Shown here: positions 1 through 8,895 of the stretch, piece after piece
How the letters are laid out: the number at the start of each line of letters is the position of its first letter
Numbering within the stretch: position 1 is the first letter of the stretch
Position numbers and translations under genes: made by a program
The notes under the pieces: generated by a model
What the model was told of the DNA's origin: nothing
The model's database searches: none
What the model saw: the letters and a program-made list of their open reading frames with translations, nothing else
DNA from: Chloroflexota bacterium
GTDB lineage: Bacteria > Chloroflexota > UBA11872 > VXOZ01
Assembly: GCA_958295775.1 (NCBI GenBank)
Contig: CATQHC010000006.1
Span: 62,001-126,000 of the forward strand
DNA: 64,000 nucleotides
Reading direction: 5' to 3'

Positions 1-1
1 A

Positions 2-238
2 CTTCCCTGGGACAGTCTTAAGGTAGCATTTGACTACGGGAATTTGCCTCTCCAGAGCGCAGTAGACTTTGTAGCATTCTTGGTAAATCTGCAATCAGGG
101 AAGTCGCGGTTTGCTCCTGGAGTTGCGACTGTTGGCGGGAGAACTCAGGTTGCGGTAATCTCGAAAGTAGAAGGATTTCGAATTCTCAATGAACCGGAGT
201 TGCAGCATCGGCACACAGGATTTGGCGACGATGTATAA
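2..238 (+). CDS. 3' end of an unidentified protein (cut by window edge)
   Basis: This frame is open from the first bases of the window to a TAA at 236-238 and gives 78 residues with a natural composition (motifs FAPGVATVGGR, KVEGFRILNEPEL, HTGFGDDV). The other forward frames here are broken by stops. I do not recognise the family. The C-terminal acidic ending and the lack of hydrophobic segments suggest a soluble domain. A rho-independent hairpin lies about 200 bases downstream, which fits the end of a transcription unit. The protein start lies outside the window. Confidence 0.45.
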   Translation, partial: LPWDSLKVAFDYGNLPLQSAVDFVAFLVNLQSGKSRFAPGVATVGGRTQVAVISKVEGFRILNEPELQHRHTGFGDDV

Positions 239-240
239 CA

Positions 241-416
241 GTGATCGAAGTGGCGTTGTCAGACAAAGCAAAGGCAAAGAACCTCGGCCACGTGATGGAT
301 GGCGGAGTGGTAGTTCTGGCGACTCTGAAAAACAGGAAAAGGCAGTACCTGAAAAAAAAGAGGAGCGCGTGCGGCTTGTTCAGGTTAGGGGCAAGATTAG
401 GCCCGTGCGAGTGTAA
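241..416 (+). pseudogene. Possible small basic ORF split by an A8 frameshift
   Basis: A GTG at 241 begins just after the stop of the preceding ORF and reads VIEVALSDKAKAKNL and on to a lysine-rich stretch encoded by eight A residues at 352-359. In that frame the reading then runs through the downstream terminator. One frame over, the same A-run leads into EERVRLVQVRGKIRPVRV and a TAA at 414-416, 21 bases before the terminator. The arrangement suggests one small basic protein of about 58 residues whose reading frame is broken or programmed to slip at the A-run. No family is recognised, and it could be non-coding. Confidence 0.25.
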
Positions 417-437
417 GTCGAAACCTCTTGTATTCAA

Positions 438-468
438 GCAAACACCCGCAACTAAAGCGGGTGTTTGC
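438..468 (+). terminator. Rho-independent terminator-like hairpin
   Basis: A perfect 12-bp stem (gcaaacacccgc at 438-449, gcgggtgtttgc at 457-468) with a 7-base loop. The T-run after it is weak (ctattctt). It lies after the stop codons of the first ORFs. The region 469-760 has no ORF that I can support. Confidence 0.6.
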
Positions 469-760
469 TATTCTTGATTCTCAAGTGGGACACACAGATA
501 GGCCAATTCTTCAATAAGGGAGACTTCATCTCAACTGCCGCAGTTCATTGTTATTCTTGTGAACGATGCTCAACATCTGTCCGAGAGCAAGCCACGGCTA
601 GGAATTGGTTCATCAGAGATATCAACTATTGCCTAGATGTCTAAGCCAGACTACCGTTGCAAGCTGCCAGCAGCCTAGAATTAAATGAGTAGACACACCC
701 CGATTCAGCTAGTATTCTAGACGCTGCGGCAGTGGGAGCATCAAGGAGGATGCGCAACGC

Positions 761-2290
761 ATGCTGACCACGTGGGTACTGATCGTCTTCTTGGCGTACT
801 TCGCCGCACTCATCGGCATTGCGGTCTTTCGCAGCCGCCAGATGCGGGAGATGTCCGACTACGTGCTTGCGGGCCGCAAGGTTGGCAGCTTCACCTCGGC
901 GTTGAGTTCCAGTTCTTCCGCCACCAGCGGCTGGACGATGCTGGTCTTCCCCGCGCTGGCATTCATGAATGGCGCCGTGGAATTCTGGACGGTGTTTAGC
1001 ATCGTCATTGGGCTCTGGTTGACGTGGACGATCTATGCCAAGCGGCTGCGCCGCTACACGATTGCCGCAGATAACTCCTTGACGTTCCCAGAGTTCTTCG
1101 AAAAGCGATTCGGGGATAAGCGGGGCGTGCTGCGCACGCTCTCCGCGGCTATCGCCCTCTTTTTCATCATTTTCTACATTAGTTCCGGCTTGATTGCCGG
1201 TTCCAAACTGCTGAATACGGTTTTCGGCCTCGACGGCATCGTGGGTATATTGGTGACACTGGTCGCTGTCGCGTCTTACACGTTTATCGGCGGCTTTCTC
1301 GCCGTTTCCCGCACCGACGTCTTTCAGGCCTTGATCATGCTGGCCGGATTCGTCATCTTGCCGATTACGCTGCTTTTCCTTACCTCGGACCCGTTCCAGG
1401 GACTGGAAGATACAGCCGCCGGCTTTTGGAATCCGTTTACGGACGCCGCGGGCGACGGCATCACCGTAACGTTCGTGCTTTCTACAATCGGCTGGGGCTT
1501 GGGCAGTTTTGGCTCGCTGCGCATCCTGCAGCGCTTCATGGCGGTGGAAAACGAAGCGCGCATACGGCCCAGCCGTGACATCGGCACACTATGGACGACA
1601 GTAATTTTCTTATTCGGCCTCTTGCTGGGGCTTGTCGCCTTACCGGCGCTGGGTGAGATTGGGAGGCTCGATGAGGTTACCGCCGACCCGGAGCGCCTTT
1701 ACTTAGTCGCCGCTACGGTATTCTTCCCGCCAATCCTAGCGGGTGTCCTGCTGTCAGCCGTTATCGCCGCAGTAATGAGTACGGCAGACTCACAATTGCT
1801 CTTGGCATCGGCCATGGCGACTGACGACCTGCCGCTCATTCGGCGTTACGCGTATGCCAACCGGTACATCTATGTGCTTGGCGCCTTTGCCCGTGTGTGG
1901 CTGGGCCGCTTCCTGCTGGTCGTGGTTGGCATCATCGCGGCCCTGCTCTCGATCTTCAACCCCGAATCGGTGTTCAATCTGGTGTCGTACGCCTGGGGCG
2001 GTATGGGCGCGGCCTTTGGCCCACTCATTCTATTGTCGCTCTATTGGCGCCGCTTTAACTTCTGGGGTGCGCTGGCATCGATGCTCTCCGGTACGGTGAT
2101 TGCTTCCATTTGGGGCTATTTCTCCGGCGGTCCCGGCGGCATGATGGACATTGAACCGGCCACCCCCGGCTTTCTCATCGCCATTCCCATCGCCGTGGTA
2201 GTCACATTGCTCACAGCCCAGCCGTCTGAGGAGATTACGGAAGTCTTCGATGACGTCACTACCGGCTGGTCTGAAGCTCACCGGGTCTAG
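761..2290 (+). CDS. putP: Sodium:solute symporter, PutP-like (SSS family)
   Basis: 509 residues, almost wholly hydrophobic, with about 13 membrane segments as expected for the sodium/solute symporter (SSS) family. The N-terminal part carries the family pattern SDYVLAGRKVGSF followed by a Ser-rich helix (SSSSSATSGW), as in sodium/proline symporters, and an internal conserved region with SADSQLLLASA-type sequence near residue 345. The likely role is sodium-coupled uptake of proline or a related solute across the inner membrane. The start is chosen from a strong ribosome binding site (AAGGAGGA, 743-750) ten bases before ATG 761. It is monocistronic, with a terminator 80 bases after the stop. The substrate is inferred from family likeness only. 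Confidence 0.85.
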   Translation: MLTTWVLIVFLAYFAALIGIAVFRSRQMREMSDYVLAGRKVGSFTSALSSSSSATSGWTMLVFPALAFMNGAVEFWTVFSIVIGLWLTWTIYAKRLRRYTIAADNSLTFPEFFEKRFGDKRGVLRTLSAAIALFFIIFYISSGLIAGSKLLNTVFGLDGIVGILVTLVAVASYTFIGGFLAVSRTDVFQALIMLAGFVILPITLLFLTSDPFQGLEDTAAGFWNPFTDAAGDGITVTFVLSTIGWGLGSFGSLRILQRFMAVENEARIRPSRDIGTLWTTVIFLFGLLLGLVALPALGEIGRLDEVTADPERLYLVAATVFFPPILAGVLLSAVIAAVMSTADSQLLLASAMATDDLPLIRRYAYANRYIYVLGAFARVWLGRFLLVVVGIIAALLSIFNPESVFNLVSYAWGGMGAAFGPLILLSLYWRRFNFWGALASMLSGTVIASIWGYFSGGPGGMMDIEPATPGFLIAIPIAVVVTLLTAQPSEEITEVFDDVTTGWSEAHRV

Positions 2291-2369
2291 ATTAACGTGG
2301 GGCTTAGAGAAAGATAGCGCGGACACGTTTTGGTACGACTGAGCGGCCGGAACCCATTCTGATGGAACA

Positions 2370-2391
2370 ACACCCGCCTTGCGGCGGGTGT
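2370..2391 (+). terminator. Hairpin terminator after the symporter gene
   Basis: Perfect 9-bp stem acacccgcc/ggcgggtgt with loop ttgc, followed by gtgtatttct. It lies between the convergent symporter and NIF3-like genes and may serve both strands. The stem core resembles the hairpin at 438-468. Confidence 0.65.
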
Positions 2392-2429
2392 GTGTATTTC
2401 TCAGACCGCTTGGGGCCGGCACTTGCTCT

Positions 2430-3446
2430 TCAATGCCTGAGTGACCTGATTATGGGTCCAGACGCCAGCAACTGCGCGAGGTCTCCCGCCCGGTCTACGC
2501 GGCCGAAGTAGTTGCAGGGAACTACCTCGAACGTCTCCAAACGGCGCATGAGTTCATCGAGCAGCAAGTTCTGGCCGATGTTGTCCGTGGCGTAGTGGGG
2601 CAAGCGCACGAGCGCAATGCCGTGCTCGCGGCAGGCCTCTACTGTTGCCGCTCCCGCCGACACCTGCACCACTGTAGTCACACCGGCTTTCACCAACAGC
2701 GGGAAGGCGCTGGGTGGATACGCGTAGCCACCGGCAAATTTCGCGTGGATGCGCCCGGCGGGCTGATCTGCAGCGCCGGTCATGATGCGGGGCACGGCGC
2801 CAATGCGGGCGGCTTCCTGCATCTCCGGTATCGTCAGCATGATCTCGATAATGTCGCCCACGGTCCGCGGCTGCTCCCGCGCGAAGAGCGCGTTGATGTA
2901 TTGGCGGTGGGCGAGGTCTACCGGCGTATGGATGCAGGCCAGCGGATACCCCAGCAGTTTGGCGGTATCGGGCCCAATGCGGTGCACGTCTTCGTGTTCC
3001 CGCAGCCGTGCCGCCATGAAGTCGAAGATGCAGGTACGCGCCTCATCTTCCGGCACACCTTCCCAGATGAGATAATCGGCGTTGATCTCCATGAAGTCGG
3101 CAACCAAAGAGGCTGAGATACCGACGCTGTTCGTATGGTGCGAAATGAACGCATCGATCTTCGTTCCCTTCGCGGCGAGTTGCGCGCCGAGCAGCATCTC
3201 TTGCACGTGCATGTTAATGCCGACCAGCGCGGTGCCGATGGACGTGTCATCGGGGCCGTTGGCAATGCGCACGTCGCCGTAAGGATTCCTAAAGCGCTCT
3301 TGATCATAGAGCGCCTTTTCCCAGGTAGGCAGCGCGGCGTATTCGTCGCGTCGATGCTGCAGTTGCCGCTCAATGGCTTCCTGGCCCCTGGGATCGAGCT
3401 CTCGGCCGATTTCGATGGACGTCTCGTACAAGTCGCGCAGGGTCAT
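2430..3446 (-). CDS. NIF3-like protein, paralogue 1
   Basis: About 338 residues, starting at ATG 3446 so that it begins MTLRDLYETSIEIG like its two paralogues in this window; the longer reading frame to 3488 has no counterpart in them. The layout resembles the NIF3 (NGG1-interacting factor 3) superfamily: a HH pair in SHHTNSVG near residue 102, ACIHTPVD near residue 178, and a C-terminal VRLPHYATDN, all likely metal-ligand regions. The C-terminal CNYFGRV motif is shared by all three copies. NIF3 proteins are dinuclear-metal proteins, often linked to GTP cyclohydrolase-like chemistry, but their role is poorly known. This copy lies alone, 8.5 kb from the other two. The family assignment rests on motif spacing. 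Confidence 0.6.
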   Translation of the reverse strand: MTLRDLYETSIEIGRELDPRGQEAIERQLQHRRDEYAALPTWEKALYDQERFRNPYGDVRIANGPDDTSIGTALVGINMHVQEMLLGAQLAAKGTKIDAFISHHTNSVGISASLVADFMEINADYLIWEGVPEDEARTCIFDFMAARLREHEDVHRIGPDTAKLLGYPLACIHTPVDLAHRQYINALFAREQPRTVGDIIEIMLTIPEMQEAARIGAVPRIMTGAADQPAGRIHAKFAGGYAYPPSAFPLLVKAGVTTVVQVSAGAATVEACREHGIALVRLPHYATDNIGQNLLLDELMRRLETFEVVPCNYFGRVDRAGDLAQLLASGPIIRSLRH

Positions 3447-3717
3447 ACACGTGCTCCCATGCCACAATTCGGTTGCGGTACCATCCACATACTAGCCTTG
3501 CTGCGGAGATTGAACCGTGGGGGCGAGGCAATCCGGTATTCAGCCTCACCCTATCCCTCTCCCACAGTATACAGAGCGGGGTGTACACTTTGGGAGAACG
3601 CCTTCGCGAGGAGGCGTGGGAGCGCGGAGCTCTCCACTTTCACCTGTACTTAAGTCTCTGGCCGATTGAAAAGCAACGGAAGGAAAAAACGCCATTACAA
3701 CCGCTAAGGTAGGGACT

Positions 3718-5076
3718 ATGCTGCGGCGAATTGCCATTGTTGGCGGAGGCATTTCAGGGCTGGGCGCCGCCTGGGCACTGGATCAGCATCGGGACCGTTT
3801 TGACTTCCGGCTGTTCGAGGCCCAAGAACAAATCGGTGGAAATGCGATTACGGCTGACATGCCGCAAGCTGACGGCAGTTCAATCCCCTTCGATATTTCC
3901 GTCACCGCTTGTATCCCGTCGGTCTACCACCACATCCTCCTATTAATGGAAAAGTACGGCATCGACCTGATCGATACCAAATTCAGCTATAGCGTGAAGT
4001 ACCGCGGCCAGGTGTACGCACACGACTTCGAATCTGAAATCAGGGAGCAATTACAGTTCGAAATCACGAAGTTCCAAAGACTCTTGGAGCGTCTCCACTG
4101 GTTTGGCGGCCTGACCCGCGCCCAATCGAAGCTGCTGAACGCCCTCAACCCATTCAATTACCTGAGCATGGGGACGGTTTTGAATCTGGGAGGGTTTTCC
4201 GGGGAATTCAGATACAAGATATTGAAGCCGATGTTCGTCAACTTTCTGATGGCAACGAACGTATTCGACATGCCCGCAGCGCTCTTTGCCCGGTATCTTG
4301 AATTTTTCGACATCGAGTCCGCTACTCCCATGCAAACGTGGGGCCAGGGCACACGGGGCATTTACGAGAACCTAACGGCGAACTTTCGGGACAAGATCTA
4401 CCTCAACCGGCCGGTCCGCAAGGTGCACCGGCAAGAATCTCGCGTCGTAATCGAGGACGAGAACGGTGACCGCGAGGTATTCGACGAGGTGATTCTCGCC
4501 TGTAATGCGAACCAAACTCTGATGCTGCTCGACAGACCCACTTTTCTTGAACGCTATATTCTCTCGTCAATACGCTACGAGAGCGAGCTCCACAACCATA
4601 CGGTAGTCCATTCCGACTCCTCGGTCCTGCCGGACAACGAAGTGAAGCCCTTGACGACGCGGAGCAATCACATCGAACAGTACGGCGCGAGACCGGACAA
4701 CTATGAAATCACGTACATCATGCACAACCAGCAACCGTGGGCAAACCGCTCAGACAAACCCTGCTTGGTGACCTATAACCCCATCAGCCCCATCGACGAA
4801 CGCAAGGTTGTCAAGAAGTGGTGGTTTCAGCACATCGTCCATGACGTGCGGCACGTCGCGTGGCTCGTCAACCTGTTTCGCTTCATCCAGGGCAAGCGAC
4901 GCACGTGGCACTGTGGGGCGCATACTCTGATCAACAGCCAGGAGACGTGCCTCGTTACCGGGCTCGCGACGGCACGGCAAATCGGCGCGGCCTACCCTTT
5001 CGACGATCCCGCGGCAAAGCGCATGTTCAACTACTACGGACGCATCATGTACGGTTGGCGCTTTCGGAAGGCGTAG
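3718..5076 (+). CDS. FAD/NAD(P)-binding amine-oxidase-like oxidoreductase (COG2907-like)
   Basis: 452 residues. The N-terminus has the Rossmann dinucleotide-binding motif IVGGGISGLGAAW (residues 6-18) with an acidic strand end (LFEAQEQIGGNA), diagnostic of the flavin amine oxidase / phytoene desaturase fold. Mid-protein NHTVVHSDSSVLPDN and the C-terminal WHCGAHTLIN resemble the predicted NAD/FAD-binding COG2907 proteins, which often accompany lipid-modifying enzymes. A flavin oxidase or desaturase acting on a hydrophobic substrate is the likely role, by inference. ATG 3718 follows a modest purine stretch (AAGGTAGGG). It precedes a convergent Rieske oxygenase gene, with a repeat-containing gap between them. 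Confidence 0.75.
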   Translation: MLRRIAIVGGGISGLGAAWALDQHRDRFDFRLFEAQEQIGGNAITADMPQADGSSIPFDISVTACIPSVYHHILLLMEKYGIDLIDTKFSYSVKYRGQVYAHDFESEIREQLQFEITKFQRLLERLHWFGGLTRAQSKLLNALNPFNYLSMGTVLNLGGFSGEFRYKILKPMFVNFLMATNVFDMPAALFARYLEFFDIESATPMQTWGQGTRGIYENLTANFRDKIYLNRPVRKVHRQESRVVIEDENGDREVFDEVILACNANQTLMLLDRPTFLERYILSSIRYESELHNHTVVHSDSSVLPDNEVKPLTTRSNHIEQYGARPDNYEITYIMHNQQPWANRSDKPCLVTYNPISPIDERKVVKKWWFQHIVHDVRHVAWLVNLFRFIQGKRRTWHCGAHTLINSQETCLVTGLATARQIGAAYPFDDPAAKRMFNYYGRIMYGWRFRKA

Positions 5077-5118
5077 CACGGGGGCTTGCGCCGCCAGAAC
5101 ACACGGAACGGCGACCGC

Positions 5119-5213
5119 GTCAGCAGCGGACGCAGGTTGCAGACCTGCGCTACCGGAGTCAGCAGCGGACGCAGGTTACGCGCACCTCCCGTGCGAACCT
5201 GCGCTACCGGAGT
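5119..5213. repeat. Two tandem copies of palindromic repeat family A (gap 5077-5380)
   Basis: Two head-to-tail copies of a unit that begins gtcagcagcggacgcaggtt and ends acctgcgctaccggagt: 5119-5159 and 5159-5213. The second copy carries a longer, different loop. Each is a hairpin, and the core is the inverse of the family-A elements at 26456 and 43196. The rest of the 304-bp gap holds no gene that I can support. Confidence 0.75.
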
Positions 5214-5380
5214 TTCGGGGCATTGAGAGTGCACTGTTCCTTGCCGGAAGAGTACGTGCAATGCTGTTGGGGCTCGTCCTCCGCCACTTGGCGAGGAACG
5301 CACACACCATCTCTGGCAAGGCGCTAAGCGGACCGGGCGTGAGCCGTGCAGCAGCCACGGCGGTCAACCGGCCGGCAACG

Positions 5381-6433
5381 TCAGGCAGTTGAGCCGCCGT
5401 TTTCGCTCGCATCGGGATAGAATTGGGCGCAGTAGCGGCGGTAGCGGGTGATCTCGCCGTCGGACTTGCAGAGGCGCGGCCGGGATTGGTACCGCTTGCG
5501 GCTCCAGATGATCTCATCCTGCAGCACTTCCCGCTCTTGCTGCGACGCGGTGAACTTGTTCATGATTGGCGCGCGCATGCCCACCGGCAGAAAACCCAGG
5601 CCTGCGAGCCAGCGTTTCGGCTTGCGCAACTCCCGCACTTGCGAGGCCAGCGACATCTCTATGAGCGTGCCGTCAATAGGAGTCGACAGCACCCAGAGAC
5701 GCATGTCCATGCCGATCGAGTGTTCGCGAATGTCCACGAATGAGTAGCCGAGCCCGTGGACATGCGTGTCGGCGGTAAGATCAAACGTGAGTTTTGCGAC
5801 TCTCGCGATGGAGCGGGTGGACCTGAAGTTGAAACGGCTCCTCAGATAGGGACCGTCCACCGACACCGGCTCAATGCGTTCCACCTTGCCAAAGCCGTGG
5901 ATGTAGCGCAGATGGGCCAGGTCCACCGCGTTCTCCGAAGTCTCCTGGGGATGGCCGGCAAAGCGGACGGTGCGGATTTCGAGGTCACACCAGCCGTCTT
6001 CATCCAGGGAGTCCGCAGGCAGGCGCCACTGCGGTTCCCGTCCCTCGCTCCCCCACCAAGCGAAGATCATGCCGGCGATTTCCTCTGTCTCGAAAACGCG
6101 CAACCCCGTGGCCCGTGGCGCGGGGGCATACGGCGTGGCGACGCACGTGCCGGTGGCATCGAACTCATAGCCGTGAAATGGACATACCAGCCGGCCCGCG
6201 CGCACGCGGCCCCCGGCAGCGGGGCTCAGGTCGGAGCCCAGGTGCGGGCAGAACCCCTCGGCAACGCAGATTTGGCCGCTATCATCGCAATACACGACGA
6301 TGTTCTCACCCATCCAGGTCTTCTGGATGAGCTTCTCTTTCTCGATGTCCTTGCGGCTTGCTATGAAGTACCAGCCCTCGGGAAACGGAGAAGGGAGCGT
6401 ACCGCTCTCAGGCGCTCTGAGTTGAGTTGCCAT
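5381..6433 (-). CDS. Rieske [2Fe-2S] non-heme iron oxygenase
   Basis: 350 residues with the two-domain layout of a ring-hydroxylating oxygenase alpha subunit. The Rieske centre is C62-x-H64 and C84-x2-H87 (FCPHLG ... CPFHGYEF). The mononuclear iron site lies in ENAVDLAHLRYIHG: bridging Asp171, His174 and His179. The short catalytic domain and the SENAVDLAH form are closer to sterol or ketosteroid Rieske oxygenases (KshA, Neverland/DAF-36 type) than to benzoate-type enzymes; this is inference from pattern. No reductase or ferredoxin gene is adjacent, so electrons must come from elsewhere. It is divergent from the GPP34-P450 gene, with 250 bases between the starts, suggesting shared control. 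Confidence 0.85.
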   Translation of the reverse strand: MATQLRAPESGTLPSPFPEGWYFIASRKDIEKEKLIQKTWMGENIVVYCDDSGQICVAEGFCPHLGSDLSPAAGGRVRAGRLVCPFHGYEFDATGTCVATPYAPAPRATGLRVFETEEIAGMIFAWWGSEGREPQWRLPADSLDEDGWCDLEIRTVRFAGHPQETSENAVDLAHLRYIHGFGKVERIEPVSVDGPYLRSRFNFRSTRSIARVAKLTFDLTADTHVHGLGYSFVDIREHSIGMDMRLWVLSTPIDGTLIEMSLASQVRELRKPKRWLAGLGFLPVGMRAPIMNKFTASQQEREVLQDEIIWSRKRYQSRPRLCKSDGEITRYRRYCAQFYPDASENGGSTA

Positions 6434-6683
6434 TGCTTCAAGCTTAGATTAAGTAAGTTTGGCAGGCATTGACTTGCTTGCCGTCAGCAAACTAACATAC
6501 ACTCAATAGTAGCAAATCCACTTACATGTCACATTGCGGACGCGTTTATGTATGGAGTGCCGCCCGCTTCCTCGGATAGACAGAACCCATTTTCTATTCC
6601 TATTGCGCTGGATTAACCTACCCAATTCTTTGCCGCGTTGAGACGGCCTCCCGGGATCCAAGTCATACAAGGAGGTAAGACTT

Positions 6684-8717
6684 GTGTCTGTCGCAACCGA
6701 AAACATCGCCACCCACGAACTGACGCTGCCGCAAGAACTCGTTCTGATGTTCCTCAATGAGGAGACCGGCTACTTCCACCAAGTGCCCGGCTGGAATTTG
6801 AATTGCGCCATCATCGGCGCCCTCCTGGCGGAACTCTTAGTCCGCTACCGCATTGACGCGGATGGGGAATCCCTTAAAGTTCTGGACCGGACAGAGACGG
6901 GCAACCTTGTCTTGGATCCCATTCTAGCGAGAATCGCAGACGAACCGGAGGAGCACACTGTTGAGTATTGGGTCGAGCGGCTCGTCTTTCGCGCACCGTC
7001 GATCATCGAACTGATTCTGGAGCGCTTAGTTGAGCAAAATGTCCTGGATTATCATGAGGGCGAGTTCTGGACGCTGGCGCGCACTTCCTGGCAAACGGAA
7101 GTTTACGCTAAATCCCGTGGCAGCACTGCGGTTGAGTTCGTCAAGACGCGCGTGGGCAAGACGATCTTCGACAATGAGATTCCCAGCCTAAGAGATGCCA
7201 TCATTATCTGCCTCCTCGATACGTGCGACGTCCTCCGCTTCATATTCCAACTTGACGATGAGTCAGAGGAACGCATCAAACTCATCTGCAGGATGAGTTT
7301 GATTGGCCGGTCAGTCGCCGAGGCGGTCGCCAGCAATTTCGCCGGCGGCACGCTCCAGCGGTCCGTTCTTGCCAAGTCGATTCCAACCGTCCCATTGCAC
7401 AAGCTGCTGTTGAATCCGCATGTGCGCACCGGCAACATTCCGGCGATCTTTGCGGAACTGAGAAAAGAGTACGGCCCGGTGTTTCAGTTGCGTCCGCCCT
7501 TTTCCGAGCCTCTATATTTCATAGGCGGACCCCGCGTAAATCAATGGGTGCAACGAAACGGGCGGCAGTACCTACGGGCGCGGGATTACTTTGCCGACTT
7601 CGAGAAGGTCTACGGCGCGTCCGGACTCATTCCCGCCGTGGATGGAGCCGACCACTTCCGGCTGCGCAAGGCCATGTCTCCGGGGTATTCACGCGAGAGA
7701 CTGGAGGCGCAACTGGATGAGGTCTATCGCAACGCCCGCACGTATATGGCGGATTGGAAGGTCGGTGACTCCTATTCTGCGCGGTCACTGTGCCGGCGGA
7801 TGATCAATGCGCAAATTTCGCCGCTCACCGTCAGCATTGAGTCACAAGACATCGTCGACGATCTCATGGCATACAAAGAACGGGGCCTCTGCACGCACGT
7901 CGCGCGGGTCCTGCCCAAGTTCATGCTCTATACCCCCGGCATGAGACGCCGGGCGAAAGTCGTCGATGAGGTGACGAACCGGGTCCAACGCGTCCATACG
8001 CCCGCCCAGCGCGCGGGTCGTCCACGGGATCTTGCGGATGACCTTCTCAGCCTTCAGGCCAGCGATCCGCAGTTCCTGCCGGAATCGAATATGCCGTTCA
8101 TGCTCTCGGCGCCGTTGCTTGCCAGCATGTATCTGGGCGATGCGCTGAGCTTCGCGGTCTACGCCATGGCGGCGCAGCCCGAAATGTACGCAAGGATTCA
8201 GAAAGAAGCCGACGCCTTGTTTGGCGATGGCGATCCGCAGGGCGAAGACTTCACCCTGGAAGCACTCGACGTCACGCACCGCTTCCTCATGGAGGTCATG
8301 CGCATGTACCCGGTTGTGCCCATGTCTATTCGCAACGTCATGAACACCTGCGTGGTGGAAGGCTTCGAGTTGCCGGTGGGCGCGCGGATCCATATCGCTA
8401 CGACCGCCTCTCATTACTTGGAAGACGCCTTTCCTGAACCGTTCACCTTCGATATCGACCGCTATACGGCGCCGCGCAATGAGCATCGCAGCCGGGCGTA
8501 CGCCCCCTACGGCCTGGGTACACACACCTGTCTCGGCACTCGGCTAATGGAACGGCAATTGGCGATCAACGTGCTGATGATCGCGCACTACTTCACGCTC
8601 GAGGTATCCCCAGACAAGTTCAAGCGCAAGCTCACGTTCAGCCCCTTCCCGTCCAACAAACCGAGCGGGAAGCTGAAGTTCGTCATCGCCGAGCAGCGGC
8701 GCGAGTTATCTGCTTGA
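6684..8717 (+). CDS. GPP34-like domain fused to a cytochrome P450
   Basis: 677 residues. Residues about 12-215 match the Golgi phosphoprotein 3 (GPP34) pattern: ELTLPQELVLMFLNEE, AIIGALLAELLV, a LERLVEQNVLDYH winged-helix-like strand, and a closing LRDAIIICLLDTCDVL ... IGRSVAEAV helix pair. Residues about 235-670 are a cytochrome P450: K-helix E537-V-M-R540, and heme loop PYGLGTHTCLG with ligand Cys616. The loop has Tyr in place of the usual Phe. The I-helix (478-493, LLASMYLGDALSFAVY) lacks the normal acid-alcohol pair, with Met482-Tyr483 at that place. The start is GTG 6684, eight bases after AAGGAGGT. GPP34 binds phosphoinositide in eukaryotes; its bacterial ligand is unknown. A membrane-lipid or terpenoid substrate is likely but inferred. 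Confidence 0.85.
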   Translation: MSVATENIATHELTLPQELVLMFLNEETGYFHQVPGWNLNCAIIGALLAELLVRYRIDADGESLKVLDRTETGNLVLDPILARIADEPEEHTVEYWVERLVFRAPSIIELILERLVEQNVLDYHEGEFWTLARTSWQTEVYAKSRGSTAVEFVKTRVGKTIFDNEIPSLRDAIIICLLDTCDVLRFIFQLDDESEERIKLICRMSLIGRSVAEAVASNFAGGTLQRSVLAKSIPTVPLHKLLLNPHVRTGNIPAIFAELRKEYGPVFQLRPPFSEPLYFIGGPRVNQWVQRNGRQYLRARDYFADFEKVYGASGLIPAVDGADHFRLRKAMSPGYSRERLEAQLDEVYRNARTYMADWKVGDSYSARSLCRRMINAQISPLTVSIESQDIVDDLMAYKERGLCTHVARVLPKFMLYTPGMRRRAKVVDEVTNRVQRVHTPAQRAGRPRDLADDLLSLQASDPQFLPESNMPFMLSAPLLASMYLGDALSFAVYAMAAQPEMYARIQKEADALFGDGDPQGEDFTLEALDVTHRFLMEVMRMYPVVPMSIRNVMNTCVVEGFELPVGARIHIATTASHYLEDAFPEPFTFDIDRYTAPRNEHRSRAYAPYGLGTHTCLGTRLMERQLAINVLMIAHYFTLEVSPDKFKRKLTFSPFPSNKPSGKLKFVIAEQRRELSA

Positions 8718-8895
8718 CGCGGCAATGCTCGCTTACTCCTCTCGCCACGTCGGACGCAGCGCGGGCTCTAGGCGGCTTTAGCAGTCGCCGGCCCGTATGC
8801 AGGCAGCCCCAGGGAATACTGACCCCAGCAGCCGGTCACGGCATTTAGGCCGCCAGCACGCAAGCATCCCCTTTTAGCGCACGTTCAGGCGAGTT

